Positions 1-11,830 of a stretch of 64,000 nucleotides of DNA are shown here, in pieces. Origin of the DNA: Cristatella mucedo. Its lineage: Eukaryota; Bryozoa; Phylactolaemata; Cristatellidae. Location of the stretch: assembly GCA_009760855.2 (NCBI GenBank), contig WPIO01000110.1, forward strand, positions 779,501-843,500, in the 5' to 3' direction. The translations under genes and the position numbers were made by a program. Within the stretch, counting starts at the first letter, position 1. Each line of letters opens with the position of its first letter. The notes beneath the pieces were generated by a model. The model ran no database searches. It had not been told where the DNA came from and worked only from the letters and a program-made list of their open reading frames with translations.

Positions 1-207
1 AATAGCAGCGCGTAATACGAATCTATTAATAGCTCTGCCGTCAGTCACATTCTTATACGAGATGGATTGCTCGGAATTGTCGTGACATGTGTCAAGTGCC
101 TGAAGGAGTAAGAATCCATACAGCCGCGTGGCCGCCGCCGCGTTGACTTCTCTTACGTTCCTTCGAACGGCGATCAGCATTTCCGCAACATACCGCTTTC
201 TTTGCAG

Positions 208-3200
208 CTGAACAAAGTAAGCTTCATGCAAGTCAACGGCCAAATCACGAGCGCCGTCATGCCTCCCAAGTGGCAGCTTCCGGACAACGTTTTCCGAAGC
301 CTCACCCTGGAGCAGGAGAAGGCCGCCACCGCCGCTTTGGCGCTGCCCGTCAAGTTCACGTGAGCGCCAACTGTGCCGTCGCTGCAAGCTCTCCGTCGGC
401 CGGGGCTCGCATGTTCGCTGGCAGCGCCTGCTCGGAGTTGTGCGTGTGCTGACCGCGAGCGTTGGTCGTCTCGTAGCTACAACAATGGCATAATCGGCGG
501 CCTCGAGATTCTCGACGGAGACGCTCAATGGTCGGTCAACGTCAAGAAAGCCGTGCTCAACCTGCTGCAGGTGAAGCTGCTGCGGCGTCGCTACCGAGCT
601 GCCGCACCTACAGCGAATGGCGAGGCGCCGCGTCGATGGAAGCTGGCTTGCGCCGACCGCTGAGCGTGACTCTCCGCCTGCGAACGCACGTTCGCCGGAG
701 CGCCCTTTGTTGCTCCTCCTCACGAGAGCGCTGCTCTGCGGCATTTAGGTTAACATCAACATCCAGAGCGACGTGTCCGTCGGCCGCAAGCGAACCTTCC
801 CCATCGACTCTGTTCCGCTGACGGTGGACGAGGCCACGGGCAGCTCTGCCGAGTCTGTGTACAGGCTGATGGAGGTGCGTGCGCACACGACGAGAGGCTG
901 AGCTAAGCGTTTGATCTTCCGAGGGCCTTAATTTTGCGTGCGCCCTGGAGTTTTTCGGTGTCGTGGTAGCCAGCTAGGTAGTCGTGGCTTCAGCTCAAGA
1001 TGGCTGTCTTTTCGAAAATCTAGGACGGCATCGACGGCAAGTGCGCTTCGATCTACAAGATCCGCTGCCCTCAGCCGGGAAGCAAGTACCTGAAGGTTAG
1101 CAAGGTCAGGGACTATACCAACTGCATCGACCGCAAGAACTACACAAGAGACGCTCTGGAGCCGAGGATTTGGCAAAAGGACCTGCAAGGCGACAGCATG
1201 CTGGTACGCATCTCGATCGGCTCGGCCACACGCTGGCTGCCACTGCATCCGCCCAGCTCCACGGCGGCACTAGCTGTGCATCGGGAGCGGCGAACAGCTG
1301 CCGAGCTGTGCGGCCGCATCACCAAAGCAAGGCACCTGCAGCCGCACATCCGTCTGCATAGAGGCCCACCCCCAGAAGCAGCCGCGCCAGCCAGGTGGTC
1401 GAAAACTTTGCACCTGAGTGGCGACGTGGAGAGAGCGGCGCGCCTAGTCTGAGTTTAGACGCCGTGCTCTGGCAGCAAGCTAATCTGCTCTCTCTTACGT
1501 TCGAACCTTCCAGAACCCCGTGACGATGACTGGCCATGCCGAGTTTGATCTGATGGCATCAGAGGACCGGAACAAGTTTATTATTAGGCACGCCACTTTC
1601 GGCGGTCAGCAAATGGTCAACCCGTACGTCGAGGACCTAAAGGACATGCAAAACTACGCAGCCGTGTACACCAAGTGAGTGTTCGCTCGAGGCTCCTGCA
1701 CGCCAGGCGATGAAACGCGACGTCCGACGCCATCCCGTCCGCTCTCGCCCACATCGCCGAGCCTGCTTTCTCCCACCTCCCGAGCCCACGCTCCCCGAGG
1801 CTCAGCACCCGTGCTCGATCGTGCGCCCGTCTTGCAGTCAGACGCTGAGGCTGCTCGAGGAGAGGCCGTCCGCTGCGGGCAACGCATACGAGGCGCTCAA
1901 GTGGAGGACGGTCGAGGAGCCGCTGACGCTGCACCTGACGCCCGATGCCGTCGAGACGCTGGAGCTCACCAGCCAGGAGAAGATTGAAAAGGTGCGGCTC
2001 GCTGCCACTGTCACTCCACAGCAGCCGTAGGCGCCGTGTTATTTCTGTCGAGCCTTCGTGGCCGCCGCAGCGGCAGCTGCCTTGGCAGAGGTGAATGCGA
2101 CGCTGAGGTCAATAAACGGGCTGAATGCTTGATACGGAGCGCGGCCAACGCCGATAGGTCGCAGCCACAGTCGCCGCCATCGAGCAAGCATCGCGAGACG
2201 TCCAGCTGTTCGACCAGCATCTGCCGCTCTTCTTCCAACTGATGACCGCCGTGAAGAAGTGCCGCGTGTCCGAGCTGGAGATGCTCTGGAGCCAGTACAA
2301 CCTGGGCCAGCAGGGCGAGACTCAGCGAGAGAGGTAGCTATGTGCGCGGGCGGCCACTTGCCCCGGCATTTGCCCACCTCGGCAGCGGCCTATCGTCGCT
2401 GCAGTGGCTCGGAGGCTGCGATGCCGAGCTTCAACCAATCGCTAGCGTACGGGGTCCGTCCGTGCGGACGTACGCGCCTCTCAAGCCCAACCGTGCGCTC
2501 TCTCTAGGAAAGCACTGCTCGACGCCATGATCGCCTCCGGATCGGAGAAGGTCAGCAACTTCCTGCTGGAGAAGATCGAGAGCGGGGAGGTTCAAGATGC
2601 CAACACCGTGTGGGACATCTTGAGCGAGATCAATGTGAACAAGCGTCCCACAATTACGAAAATAGAGAAAGTCTCGGTAAGGCTCGGTTGAGCTACGCAG
2701 CGGCTCACGACCGGAAGCACGCTCCCAAATCAGACGCGTCTGGGAGCGGAGCGGCTATGAGCAAGAACGGCACGTGCAAGCGCCTATTCGTTCAGGCGCT
2801 CGTCGACAAGTTCTCCAAGTATGGCGCTGAGCGAAAGGCCGCTCTGTTCGCTCTCGGCTCGCTCACTCACCGCTACATTCGAGAAGCTCACGTCAACATG
2901 ACCGTCGGCAAGTGCGACATGCAGGCCGTCGATAGTCTAAAGCTGAAGGTCGCCAAGGTAGCGCCCTCAGCGATGCGATGCGAGCGCTTGGCTCGCGCTT
3001 AAGCGACGGCCGGCCGAAGCCATGTTCGGGCCGGATGGCGCCCGACCATAAGTCGAGAATGAATCGCTCAGAAGCACCGCACCTGGCTACGTTTCCCTCG
3101 TCCGCTAGCTGTACACGTCCGTGAAATCTCTCCTCCGAGCAGAAACTGCAGACGCTACTCTCGACCACGACCTGCCCCAAGGAGATGATCATGGTTCTCA

Positions 3201-6200
3201 AGGCCATTGGAAACGCCGGCATCGACGAGCTGTTCCTCGACCTCGTCAAGATTGCTCAGGACAAGCAGGGCTACCCGGCCGACATCAGAGCCATGGCCAT
3301 CTATGCCATGGGACGCCTTTCACCTAAGATGCATCCAAAGGTGGGTACTTAAGCTTCGGCTCACACTTCCAAGTCTCCCAGTCGCCACGACGACCGCAGC
3401 CGCAATTGGTGTGCAGCCGGAGGAACGACGGCTTTTTCAGGTGCGCCTACAGATGGGAACGGGCGCCCATCCTCGCCTTGCCTACCGAGGCCAGGCACGG
3501 CGAGGCGGGTATGCGGTGGGTGGGATTTGAGTCGGACTTTCAAAAGTTCCCTACTTCCCTAACGAGACGTTTGAGTTCGCATGGCCAGCAGTGTGATGTC
3601 TGACTGCAGATTCAGCAAGCTCTGCTACCAATCTTCGCCGCTCAACAAGAAGAGAGCCACGTCCGCCAGGTGGCGTGCCACATTATTCTGAAGACTAAGT
3701 CGGTCAGCCTCGGCACGCTCGAGTTCATTGTCCGTACCTTGCCCAACGTCGACATCGAGACGGCCACGCTGGTGCTGCGCAAGATGAGAGCGATCGCCAC
3801 GATGGCTCCCACGTCCAACCCGCACCTGCAGAGGATGTAAGCTCGCGCCTGCAGCGTCACAGCTGATTCGCTCAGTTTGGGCGCCTTCGGCAGCAGTTCC
3901 GACGCCTCGTGTGGTACTCAGCAGTGCAGCTCGTGTGACTCCTGTGGCACTCGTTCCATCTGCCCGGCACAGAGACAGACGGGACGGCGTTGAAGTGGGC
4001 TCTCACCGGCTAGATGAAATCGTTGCACGTGCCTCCTGTGGCGCCAGTATTTCGCGAGGGTGCTAACTGTATAATGCCAGAGTGATAGAGAGAGTGAGCA
4101 AGAATGAGGTAGAGTAGGTGAATGAGAAAATAATCAATCGTATATTTTAGGAAGAGGAAAGTCGTCATTGCACTCAAGATGGCCAAGCCCATTGCGATGT
4201 CTCCTTTCGTCCACTTCCACCGAGTGCCCGTCTTCACTGCCGGTACGCCTGTGCCCGCCCGCTTAACAAGATCCATCATCTGCTCCGTATGCAGGCTGTA
4301 TGTCTTTGGCGGCAGGGGGCAGCTGCAAAGCGAACGTTCTGTGCAGAAAACACTAGCCAGCCGAATCGTGCTCGCTGTCCTGCATTTCCAGGCAGCATTT
4401 TACTGCGCTTCCATTCGTGTTTATCGGATGTCCCAGGGCGGCTTATTCTATCCGTTCTGCTCATTCAGCCCTTGTATCGCTTTTTTTCTTCCATTCGTAT
4501 TCACTGCTTTCACCTCTACTTTCAGGCCAAGCCGCCCCGAAGCAGGCCTTCCTCGATGTCGCTTACATCGGAAACAGTGCTACTAGGATGCCTAAAGCCG
4601 CCACCATCAGGCTAAGCTCAGCCACAACCGGCGCTACTGCTCACCTTCTAAGCGTAAGTCACTGTCGTCGGACACCGTCGCTGTCGTCACCTTCTTGCGG
4701 CGGACAAGTGACCGAAGTCGAATGCGTGCCTTTTGACTTGGGAACATTTGACTGCGCTTTGTCTAGATTCACTACAAAGCTCACGGCATGGATAAGATTC
4801 TCAGCAAGATCCAGGGTTTCGCTGCCTCCCAGGCTCCTCTGTCTCCTAAGCAGGTGCGTGCCTTGCCTGCTGTCGTGCTGCTTCTCATAGCCGCGTTCAG
4901 GACTTCTGACACAGTGGTAGCTGCCACTGCTGCACAAGCTATCCAGCACTATGATTAGATTGAGATACGTTATCTCTCTTTCTCTCACTCTCTTTTGTTC
5001 TCTGTCCATCATGATGAAAAAAGGCTGCTGTTAACAAGGCATTGAATGACGAACCTAGAGTCATCGTCACCGTACGCCTGTTCGGCAAGACTGTATCTCT
5101 GAAGACTCTGGACGAGAATCAAATGTTGAATTTGATCAAGTTTGGTAAGCAGCTCGGTTATAGTGAAGTGTCTTACGTGTCTTTACGCTAATCGTACTAC
5201 TGACTTTAATTGGCATATTCTAGAGTGAAGACCGACTCACAGCTAATTTTATTGCAGTGAATGCAGGAGCAGCACCCGAGATGAAAGTCGACGTGTTCAA
5301 GACGGTCGGCCTACTGCCAGTGACCTACAGCATTCCAACTCTCTCGGGCTTCCCCATCAACCTTAGAATAAAGGCTTTCGCTGTTGCTGATATCAAGGGC
5401 CACATTCAGGTGAAGCCGTCAACCACCGTTTCCAACGTCATCATTCCAAACTTTAACTTCATCACTTCAAAGCCCATAAGGTTGGTCTGAAGAGTTTGTG
5501 TCGTTAAAGACGCCGGCCACTTTCTAGCGGTCGCCTAGTGCTGAAGCATGCAGAATTGAATGACATGAAACCACCACCGGGACTAATTTACCACGAACGT
5601 GTTAATTTCAGACTCGACTTGCAGCTGATTGGTGACCTGCAGGTCAACGCTGGAATCATCAAGTCAGGAGTCATGATCAACGCGAAGATAACGAATGTCC
5701 TCGACAGCCAGCAGACGGCCATCTCGTTCGACGCCGCCAACATGGCGCTCAATGCCAAGTTCATCCAGCCCAATGGTGTAAGAGTCAGCATGTATATGCC
5801 GGTCTCTCGTCCAGTGCTTGCTCTCAATGCCACAACGCTTTTTTGCGCCGTACCCATGAATACATCTGCAATACACCCTACCGTGATCTTGTCGCCACCA
5901 ATGTGCTATCAGTCGCGAAATTATCTCCGTTCGTTTTGCAGGCCATTGCTTTCGTGAAGCTGGAAACCACGCCGTCAACCTACGCCATGCCAGTGACCCG
6001 TGAACAATTCAAGCACTTCGCGCTCGACAAGGAGGGCCGAAAGGAGATCTCCGGCGATCTGTTCACACTCAAGCCGTACGAGACCTCGTACGGCGGCCAG
6101 TCTGTCGGCGCTGTGCTGGCTATTCGAGGCGAGACACCGGTGCCTCAATACGGCACTCCTCAGGTCGAGTACGCTAAGCAGCCTCTGTTCCTGCTCGGCA

Positions 6201-9200
6201 AGAGGAAGCTGTCGCTGCGACTTATTCCAGGTGAGAGGTCGCGTGCTCAAAGCCCTAGACAACAGTTCCTTATCGCATTTCGATTGGTTTCTGTGGACGT
6301 CGGTCGCTGTGCATATTTACATCTGCATAGATGCATTGCTCACTTGGCGTCACTCGCTAATGCCACGTCCTATGCATTACAGCCAGCCCTGCCAATCAAA
6401 ACTACGAATTCGTCCTCGGCTACAAAAAGGTCGGAGATGTTTTCGTGACACCGACTGCTTATCACAGCTTCGCTGGCTCAAAGTCCTTGTATACCTCGCC
6501 CGTCACCGAACAGTCGTCTGAGGAGCTACAGGCAATGTGGCCAACGTCCAACCGCGGCCTGACCAAGAGGGCTGCTCGGTCCTGGAAGAAATTCCGAACC
6601 CAAAGAACCTCTTCAATGCTGGACTCCAGCGAATATGCGACCTCATCCGAACAAGTGTACCCCCGTCAGTCACTGAAGAGCGGCGTATCCAGGGGCACAC
6701 AACAGAAGGGCTGGCCGTTCGGCCTCAATAAGAAACAGCACATTGGTGGCGCATGGAATGTGAATACTGCTTACGGCAGGAAGGCCAATACCATCTTCAG
6801 ACCTTCGCAAACGTCAAGTGAGCAGGACTTCTCAGTATCGTCATCAGAATCTTCTTCGTTCGTCTCATCCTCTTCGAGTGAATCCAGTTCTGAGAGCTCG
6901 AGCACCTCCTCATCCGAACTCGACAGTTCTTCTGAGAGCTCCGACATTTCCCTGGAGTCTAAAAAGATCAGGATTCATAAAGGCATTACACCATTCAAAG
7001 CATATCGCACAGGTGTTAAGCATCTTCCTGCCATGTGGGGACGCAAAGCAGGCCACCGGAGCTCGTTCTTAGGACGATCTGATTGGTCGACATCCGGCAA
7101 GGAGAACAAGCTCTACAGCCGTGGGCGTTTCTTCGCTAAGCGATCTTCGGGCAAGTTCAATACTGGCAGCGGTGCTTACCATCAGCACTATCCCTATTTG
7201 AAGTACGCTTCCAAGACGAGGAACGTATTCGGACAAAAGATTGGAGGCCGCACTATTTTTGGCGCCTATAAGACATCGCCATTTGGATTTTCCACTCCCA
7301 GCACATTCAGAGACAGGTATGCAAAGCTTAAGCTCAGTGCAGCTAACAAGATTAGAGTACGATTAAAGTTGTCGAAGCTCATTGAATTCTTACATATTCC
7401 GTTTTAGCATCAACCTGAAGAGTTGGTACACCATGCCCGTGGCTCAGTCGGGAGCCGAATTCGCAGAGTTTGTCGCAGCCATGCTCGTCCACGGTCAGAA
7501 TACTGTGAAAGAAACCTCAGTCCGCGGCATGTGCGAACTTAACCCCAACAGTGGCAAGATTCTAAAGTTCCTTGAAGTCCGTGCTGGCTCACCTCAAAAC
7601 CTGTGGAAAGTAAGTGGGACCAGGCGACGCAACACTGCCTGGGTGCCGACATTTTTTTATTGTGCTGTGTCCACGAATTGGGTACCTCCACTTTACTGCT
7701 TTCAGCTGCAAATTGTGGGTAACACCCAAGTGACACCACTCATCGGAATGACGCAAGCAGCTGGGTTCGGCAAGACCGATAACGTCAACATAATGTGGGG
7801 CTCCGCCAGCCGGCCGACCCAGATGGCTAGCATGATGGTATGCGTGTGATGCCCAGTCGTTGTTGTAACCGGAACACTCCTCGTGTGTGCACAATTTTCC
7901 TCGAAATCACAAAATCACCGGCCCAAGCTCCCATTCTCGCGTGAAATCTATCGAGAAACAGGATCCAACTGACAAAAGAGATGATCATTTTTATAGAGTG
8001 AGACGTCGACTATTGCAGCCACGGAATGCGTTCAGGAAAATATTCTTGGTTGCAAGGACATTTCTGGTCGCCAGGTCGTACCAGCAATCAAGCGGACAAA
8101 GGTTATGCAGTTTGGAAACAACAAGGTTAGTGGCATGCACTTGGTAGTTGGCTATGCGCCGATATTGCTCCGCCAGAGCTTTACGAACTGTGTAGCCTGA
8201 CTTGAAATGTCACCCACCAGGTACCTTACGCTACGAGGAGACTGATTCAGAATGCAATCGGCTATCTCGCTAATGTCGCCAAGGAGTTCGTCATTGAGAG
8301 AACGCCCAGCAGGTCTTTGCAAGGTGCGATCAAAATGACATACTTGCTTAAGGACGAGGACAAGGTGAGAAACTAAAAACGACGGACTTATTCGTACAGG
8401 AACGCGTTTTTCGCGATTTACCATATCTACTCGACCGATGACTATCTATGTATTCGCGCTTACAGATTGACATTTTCCTGCAAACGCCATCAGCCAAGTA
8501 CCAGCTGAAGAACATCGAGGCTCCGTGGCTGTCACGTCTGCTGCACTGGTACAGTGTGGTGCCGGCGTCGGCTGGCTGGCCGCGTCTCGAGGCTCAGAAT
8601 GAGCTGGCCAAGATGGCCGGAGAGCAAGGATCACTGCTCGGCTCGCAGCCAGCACTTCATTCCCTGCTCGAACTCACTCGTAACACAATGGGTGGCGCCT
8701 TTTCGCCGGACGTCAGCTTTTCGAACGAAGTGAACATCCAGCAGCAAGTGAACCTGCTGCAAAAGATGAGCGTGTCTTCAGCTAAGGCGTGCATGGCTGA
8801 CACTGTGCACAAGGTGAGGTGATGTTCTATTTCTTGGGTTTAGTTAGCACGGTTTGCTCTTCAAACTCATTCAGTCTAAATCTGTTTCTGATTTCATACT
8901 TTTTTGTGGTAATAGTCCGAGAAATCCGAAACATTGCACGTCTAAAACAATTTTAGGCTATCAAGATGACGGTTGGAGACAAGACCCTGACATGCATAAC
9001 CTCCGAACCGCTGCCTGAATGCAGCGACAGCTGCAAGCAGATGGTGACCCGACACGTATCGCAGACTCTGCGCTGCTTCCAGCCAGAAAGCATCAATGAT
9101 TTGATCGTCTTGCGTCACGGTCGCATGATGCTGACGAAGACCAACAGTCTGCCGGCGAACGCCATAACGCAGCTTGTGTACGATAAGTGCGTTGTGGCCG

Positions 9201-9214
9201 AACAGTGCTACTAG
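208..9214 (+). CDS. vtg: Vitellogenin gene 1 (5' end outside window)
   Basis: Large secreted lipid-transfer protein that carries lipid, phosphate and protein to the oocyte as yolk precursor. Exons, numbered after gene 2: 4 208-359, 5 477-570, 6 749-874, 7 1024-1203, 8 1514-1674, 9 1838-1991, 10 2158-2333, 11 2508-2676, 12 2796-2957, 13 3143-3340, 14 3610-3836, 15 4151-4242, 16 4526-4653, 17 4767-4853, 18 5024-5144, 19 5258-5480, 20 5612-5777, 21 5942-6230, 22 6383-7316, 23 7462?-see note, 24 7706-7837, 25 7997-8125, 26 8221-8364, 27 8466-8813, 28 8957-9214. Note: exon 23 is 7408-7609. These give about 1,683 codons plus stop, and every junction keeps phase with gene 2. Exons 4-14 are Vitellogenin_N, 15-21 DUF1943-like, 22 serine-rich, 23-27 light-chain-like (DUF1944), 28 a cysteine-rich CT-like tail. 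A sequon N-M-T lies in exon 12. Exons 1-3 (signal peptide and N-terminus) should lie upstream of base 1; no disabling mutation is seen. Family identity is firm; exact exon ends are inferred from paralog alignment. Confidence 0.9.
6813..6960 (+). other. Serine-rich phosvitin-like segment of vitellogenin 1
   Basis: Within exon 22. About 50 codons, more than half Ser, interspersed with Glu and Asp (clusters of SSSES and SSSE type), which is the composition of a casein-kinase-type phosphorylation substrate. It is followed by a basic, aromatic-rich stretch to the exon end. It is one codon longer than in gene 2 (an extra Phe codon at about 6859), giving the 3-bp length difference between the two exons. 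It occupies the position of vertebrate phosvitin, between heavy-chain and light-chain lipovitellin, but is much shorter. Confidence 0.8.
8957..9214 (+). other. Last exon of vitellogenin 1: cysteine-rich CT-like domain
   Basis: Encodes 85 residues with six cysteines and ends Gln-Cys-Tyr-stop. The spacing C-x(8)-C-x3-C-x(13)-C and the local pattern EPLPECSDSC resemble the C-terminal (CT) cysteine motif of vertebrate vitellogenins, which there follows a von Willebrand D domain. No such D domain lies between it and the light-chain region here. CT assignment is by remembered motif, not by a search. Confidence 0.6.
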
Positions 9215-9245
9215 TCAAGTTGCTTCTTCATGTAACTTGCTATTT

Positions 9246-9251
9246 AATAAA
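9246..9251 (+). terminator. Polyadenylation signal of vitellogenin 1
   Basis: AATAAA 32 bp after the stop codon. The 3' UTR differs from that of gene 2, whose AATAAA is also about 32 bp past its stop. Sequence similarity between the genes stops within about 10 bp of the stop codon. Confidence 0.75.
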
Positions 9252-10710
9252 GGATTCAAAGTGTAATTGCGAGTCTTGGCCAAAAATTTGGACAAAATCG
9301 CATGCACAATAGAGCAACAGAGTAGGCGAGATGATATAATAGTAACAATGGGGCTTCGTGGACACGAGTGCAAACCTCAGCCATTAAGGAGCTTTTAAAG
9401 ACTTTTACGAATAGTAATCTCTAATTACAATCTCTAGCTACAAACTACTAATCTCTAATTACAAAGCCAACGACCATGTTTCTACAGCACCCCGATTGTA
9501 GTTGCTTAAGCATATTGTAACGCCGAAGGCTTGGAGGAGGAGGTCGCTCCATCAAGCAGCCAACTGACGAATTCGGTTCAGCATGCGTCTCGTCACTATA
9601 AGGTCGCTAACCAAACAAAGTTTCCAGCGGCAACTTACTTACCGTTGCTAAGGGGTCGTGAGCTCGTGGCGCGAACTGGTTTGAGATACGCACACGAATA
9701 ATTGATTTTACTGAGCTTTATTCGCAAGTTTTACGATGCCGAAAGTTGCACGATGTCGCTGCGCGTCGGGCTCAGTTATATCCCTTTACTTATATACTAC
9801 TAGCAAGCGAATTCTCCTCGAGATGGCCTCTCGCTCTGTCTCGTGGCCGTCGATAGCAGGCGTGAGCAGCCCGCCCACCTCCCTCGTTCAGAGTAAAAGC
9901 GAGTCCCTCAACTGTCGGACGGCTGGCGGCAGGGGCAACGAAGACGCAGGCCTTCAGCCTGCGTTCCCTACTCTTAGCAAGTTAGCCGGGGCAGACTGGG
10001 TTTGACAGGCCAGTCAATTTGACAGGCATCAGCCAGCATCAATCAGCCGGTCATGCAGGCCGGAGCAGGCCGCTTCTATTATAGGCAGAAATTTTACATT
10101 TATTTATTTATTAAATTATTATTTATTATTCTATTACAGACAGAAATACCGCCGGTGAGCTGGGACTCCTCCCGGTTCGCGTTAAGCGCTTCTTTCAATC
10201 GCACCTCTTGCTGCAGCACCTCTTGCTCACTGCTCGAGGACAAAAGTGTTTTCCATCCGAGCAGCTCTTGTGCGCCTGGCTGGCCAGGCCCCTTTAAGCC
10301 AGTCTGGCACTGAGCTAGACTATTATAAATAACTACATTCCTTTATTAACCATTGTAACAGTCTTAGCACAGTAATTGGTGCCTAAGCGTTACTTTATGG
10401 GCGTTCAGTGCTTAATAATAAGAATGCTAAAATTAAGTCTTTTGCATAGAGCCTTGAGGCAACCGAGTCTCTCTGATCAGGGCCTAAGAAACTCTCCGTA
10501 AAATTAACAAACACAAACAGCTTACGAAAAGCAGTGCTTCGCGAATAGGAAAGTAAGCAAGTGTGCAGCAGAAGAATTTCAGGAGGGTGCCGGTTGTACT
10601 TACTTAGTAACAAGCACCGAGTAATGTGCAGTTGAGCAAACAAAGCCACCCAGGATGAATGACAAGTTGTGCTGTAGAAAAGAATTTCGGAATATATGAA
10701 AAAAATAGTA
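9252..10710. other. Intergenic stretch, no gene recognised
   Basis: Contains short AT-rich near-repeats (a motif reading atctctaattac occurs at about 9415 and 9452) and a moderately GC-rich patch at 9820-9980. Short ORFs occur but none has exon-like borders or recognisable protein motifs. Confidence 0.5.
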
Positions 10711-10865
10711 CTAGCTGATTCAACAGCCTCTTTGGAATAGCGACAGAAGAGCCTTCACGGCTATCACCATCGCTTGCAGCGGCGATTAAGGATCATCAAC
10801 GGCAGTTTTCGAACCCGCGACCTCGGTGACGAGGTCGAGAAGAGCGTGCCATCACGGATCTGCGG
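10711..10865 (-). mobile_element. SINE-B (tRNA-derived), degenerate copy
   Basis: Diverged copy of the family at 14614, 16693, 54651 and 61655. Shared landmarks on the + strand are ctagctgatt...acagcctctt, tatcacca.cgcttgcag, and a reversed B-box-like cgaacccgcgacctc. The tRNA-like head is at the right, so the element reads on the - strand. The A-box end is decayed. Confidence 0.7.
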
Positions 10866-11830
10866 CTGTAGCCAGCCAAAACTTGCACTATCTCCCTTTC
10901 GATCTTTCTTGGCTGGACTGAGCTCCAACGTGGACTTCTTTTTACACCACATGTATGTCGTTCATGTATACTCAAGAAGCTCTTCGAGCCACGGTGCTCG
11001 TGCGTGCTCGAGCAATCCACAGCAGCAGCGACTGCAGTGGCCTGGGCCAATACTGCAACCCATCGAAAGAAATCAGAGAAATCCAATGAAAAAAGTATCC
11101 GTTTTGATTGCACATTACAGTACACTCTGCGAAATGTACTCACAAAATTTAAAGAGAATGCTCGCGGGCCTTCTCGTGTAATGTTCGCAGCCACTGACTA
11201 CAGCAGCTCACGTTAGTACTGCAATCCGCTATAGCCTACTAAAAAGCTCTACGATGAGGCTGCATGAAGATCCAAATTTTATCGCATATTAAGGCATCTG
11301 CGTTAAGTGCGCAGGCGCAGGTAAATTCAAGCCATCGCGCATTCGAGATCTCTGGCATGGCGCTGCAATCGCCAGCAACGTCAACGGGCAATGCCGTGGG
11401 CCGAGACCCCAATACAGCAATACCCAATACCCCAATCGACCGCCATTCTACCTGAAATCAGCTGCTCGAAGCTCCGATTTAGACTGCGAAAAACCTAACC
11501 TCAGCTCAATGTGCGGTCTCGGTATTTTGTATCTTAGCATGTGCAAATTCTCAAGCGATGCTTTGCAATCGACTGCAATGTCCTTGTCCATTGCCAAAGT
11601 CCACAGCTCTAATCCTTTGCAAGATGGGCAGAAGTTGTGAACCGAAAGCACTAATTTTGATTCGACATAACTCTTCCATGCGCTCACAGTTTGCTCGCAC
11701 AGTCTTACTGCTGATTTCCTCAAGCGTTGCTATGCAATACATAGCAACCGACTGCAATACTCTGGGAGTTTTTCTGGGAACTTTTCGCATCGCATCTCTT
11801 TCTATTTGCAGCGGATCGCACTGGCCATCG
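10866..11830. other. Intergenic stretch, nothing recognised
   Basis: No exon-like ORF, no clear tandem repeat and no match to the other repeat families found in the window. Confidence 0.45.

Noticed and set aside
1-102. Gene 1 truncated at its 5' end by a rearrangement at base 103
   Set aside because: Similarity to gene 2 intron 3 does stop there, but introns diverge freely and exons 1-3 may simply lie upstream of the window; truncation cannot be concluded.
5843-6448. ORF of 201 codons through exon 21 and following intron
   Set aside because: The exon ends at the donor 6231; the rest is intron that is open by chance and is matched in gene 2 only because the introns are near-identical.
7381-7849. 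ORF of 155 codons treated as a single coding unit
   Set aside because: It joins exons 23 and 24 of vitellogenin 1 through the intron between them, which happens to be open; homology with gene 3 supports splicing.
8018-8125. Alternative acceptor at the cag before 8018 for exon 25
   Set aside because: It breaks the reading phase. The acceptor at 7996 restores phase 0 and matches gene 3 residue for residue in length and Cys spacing.
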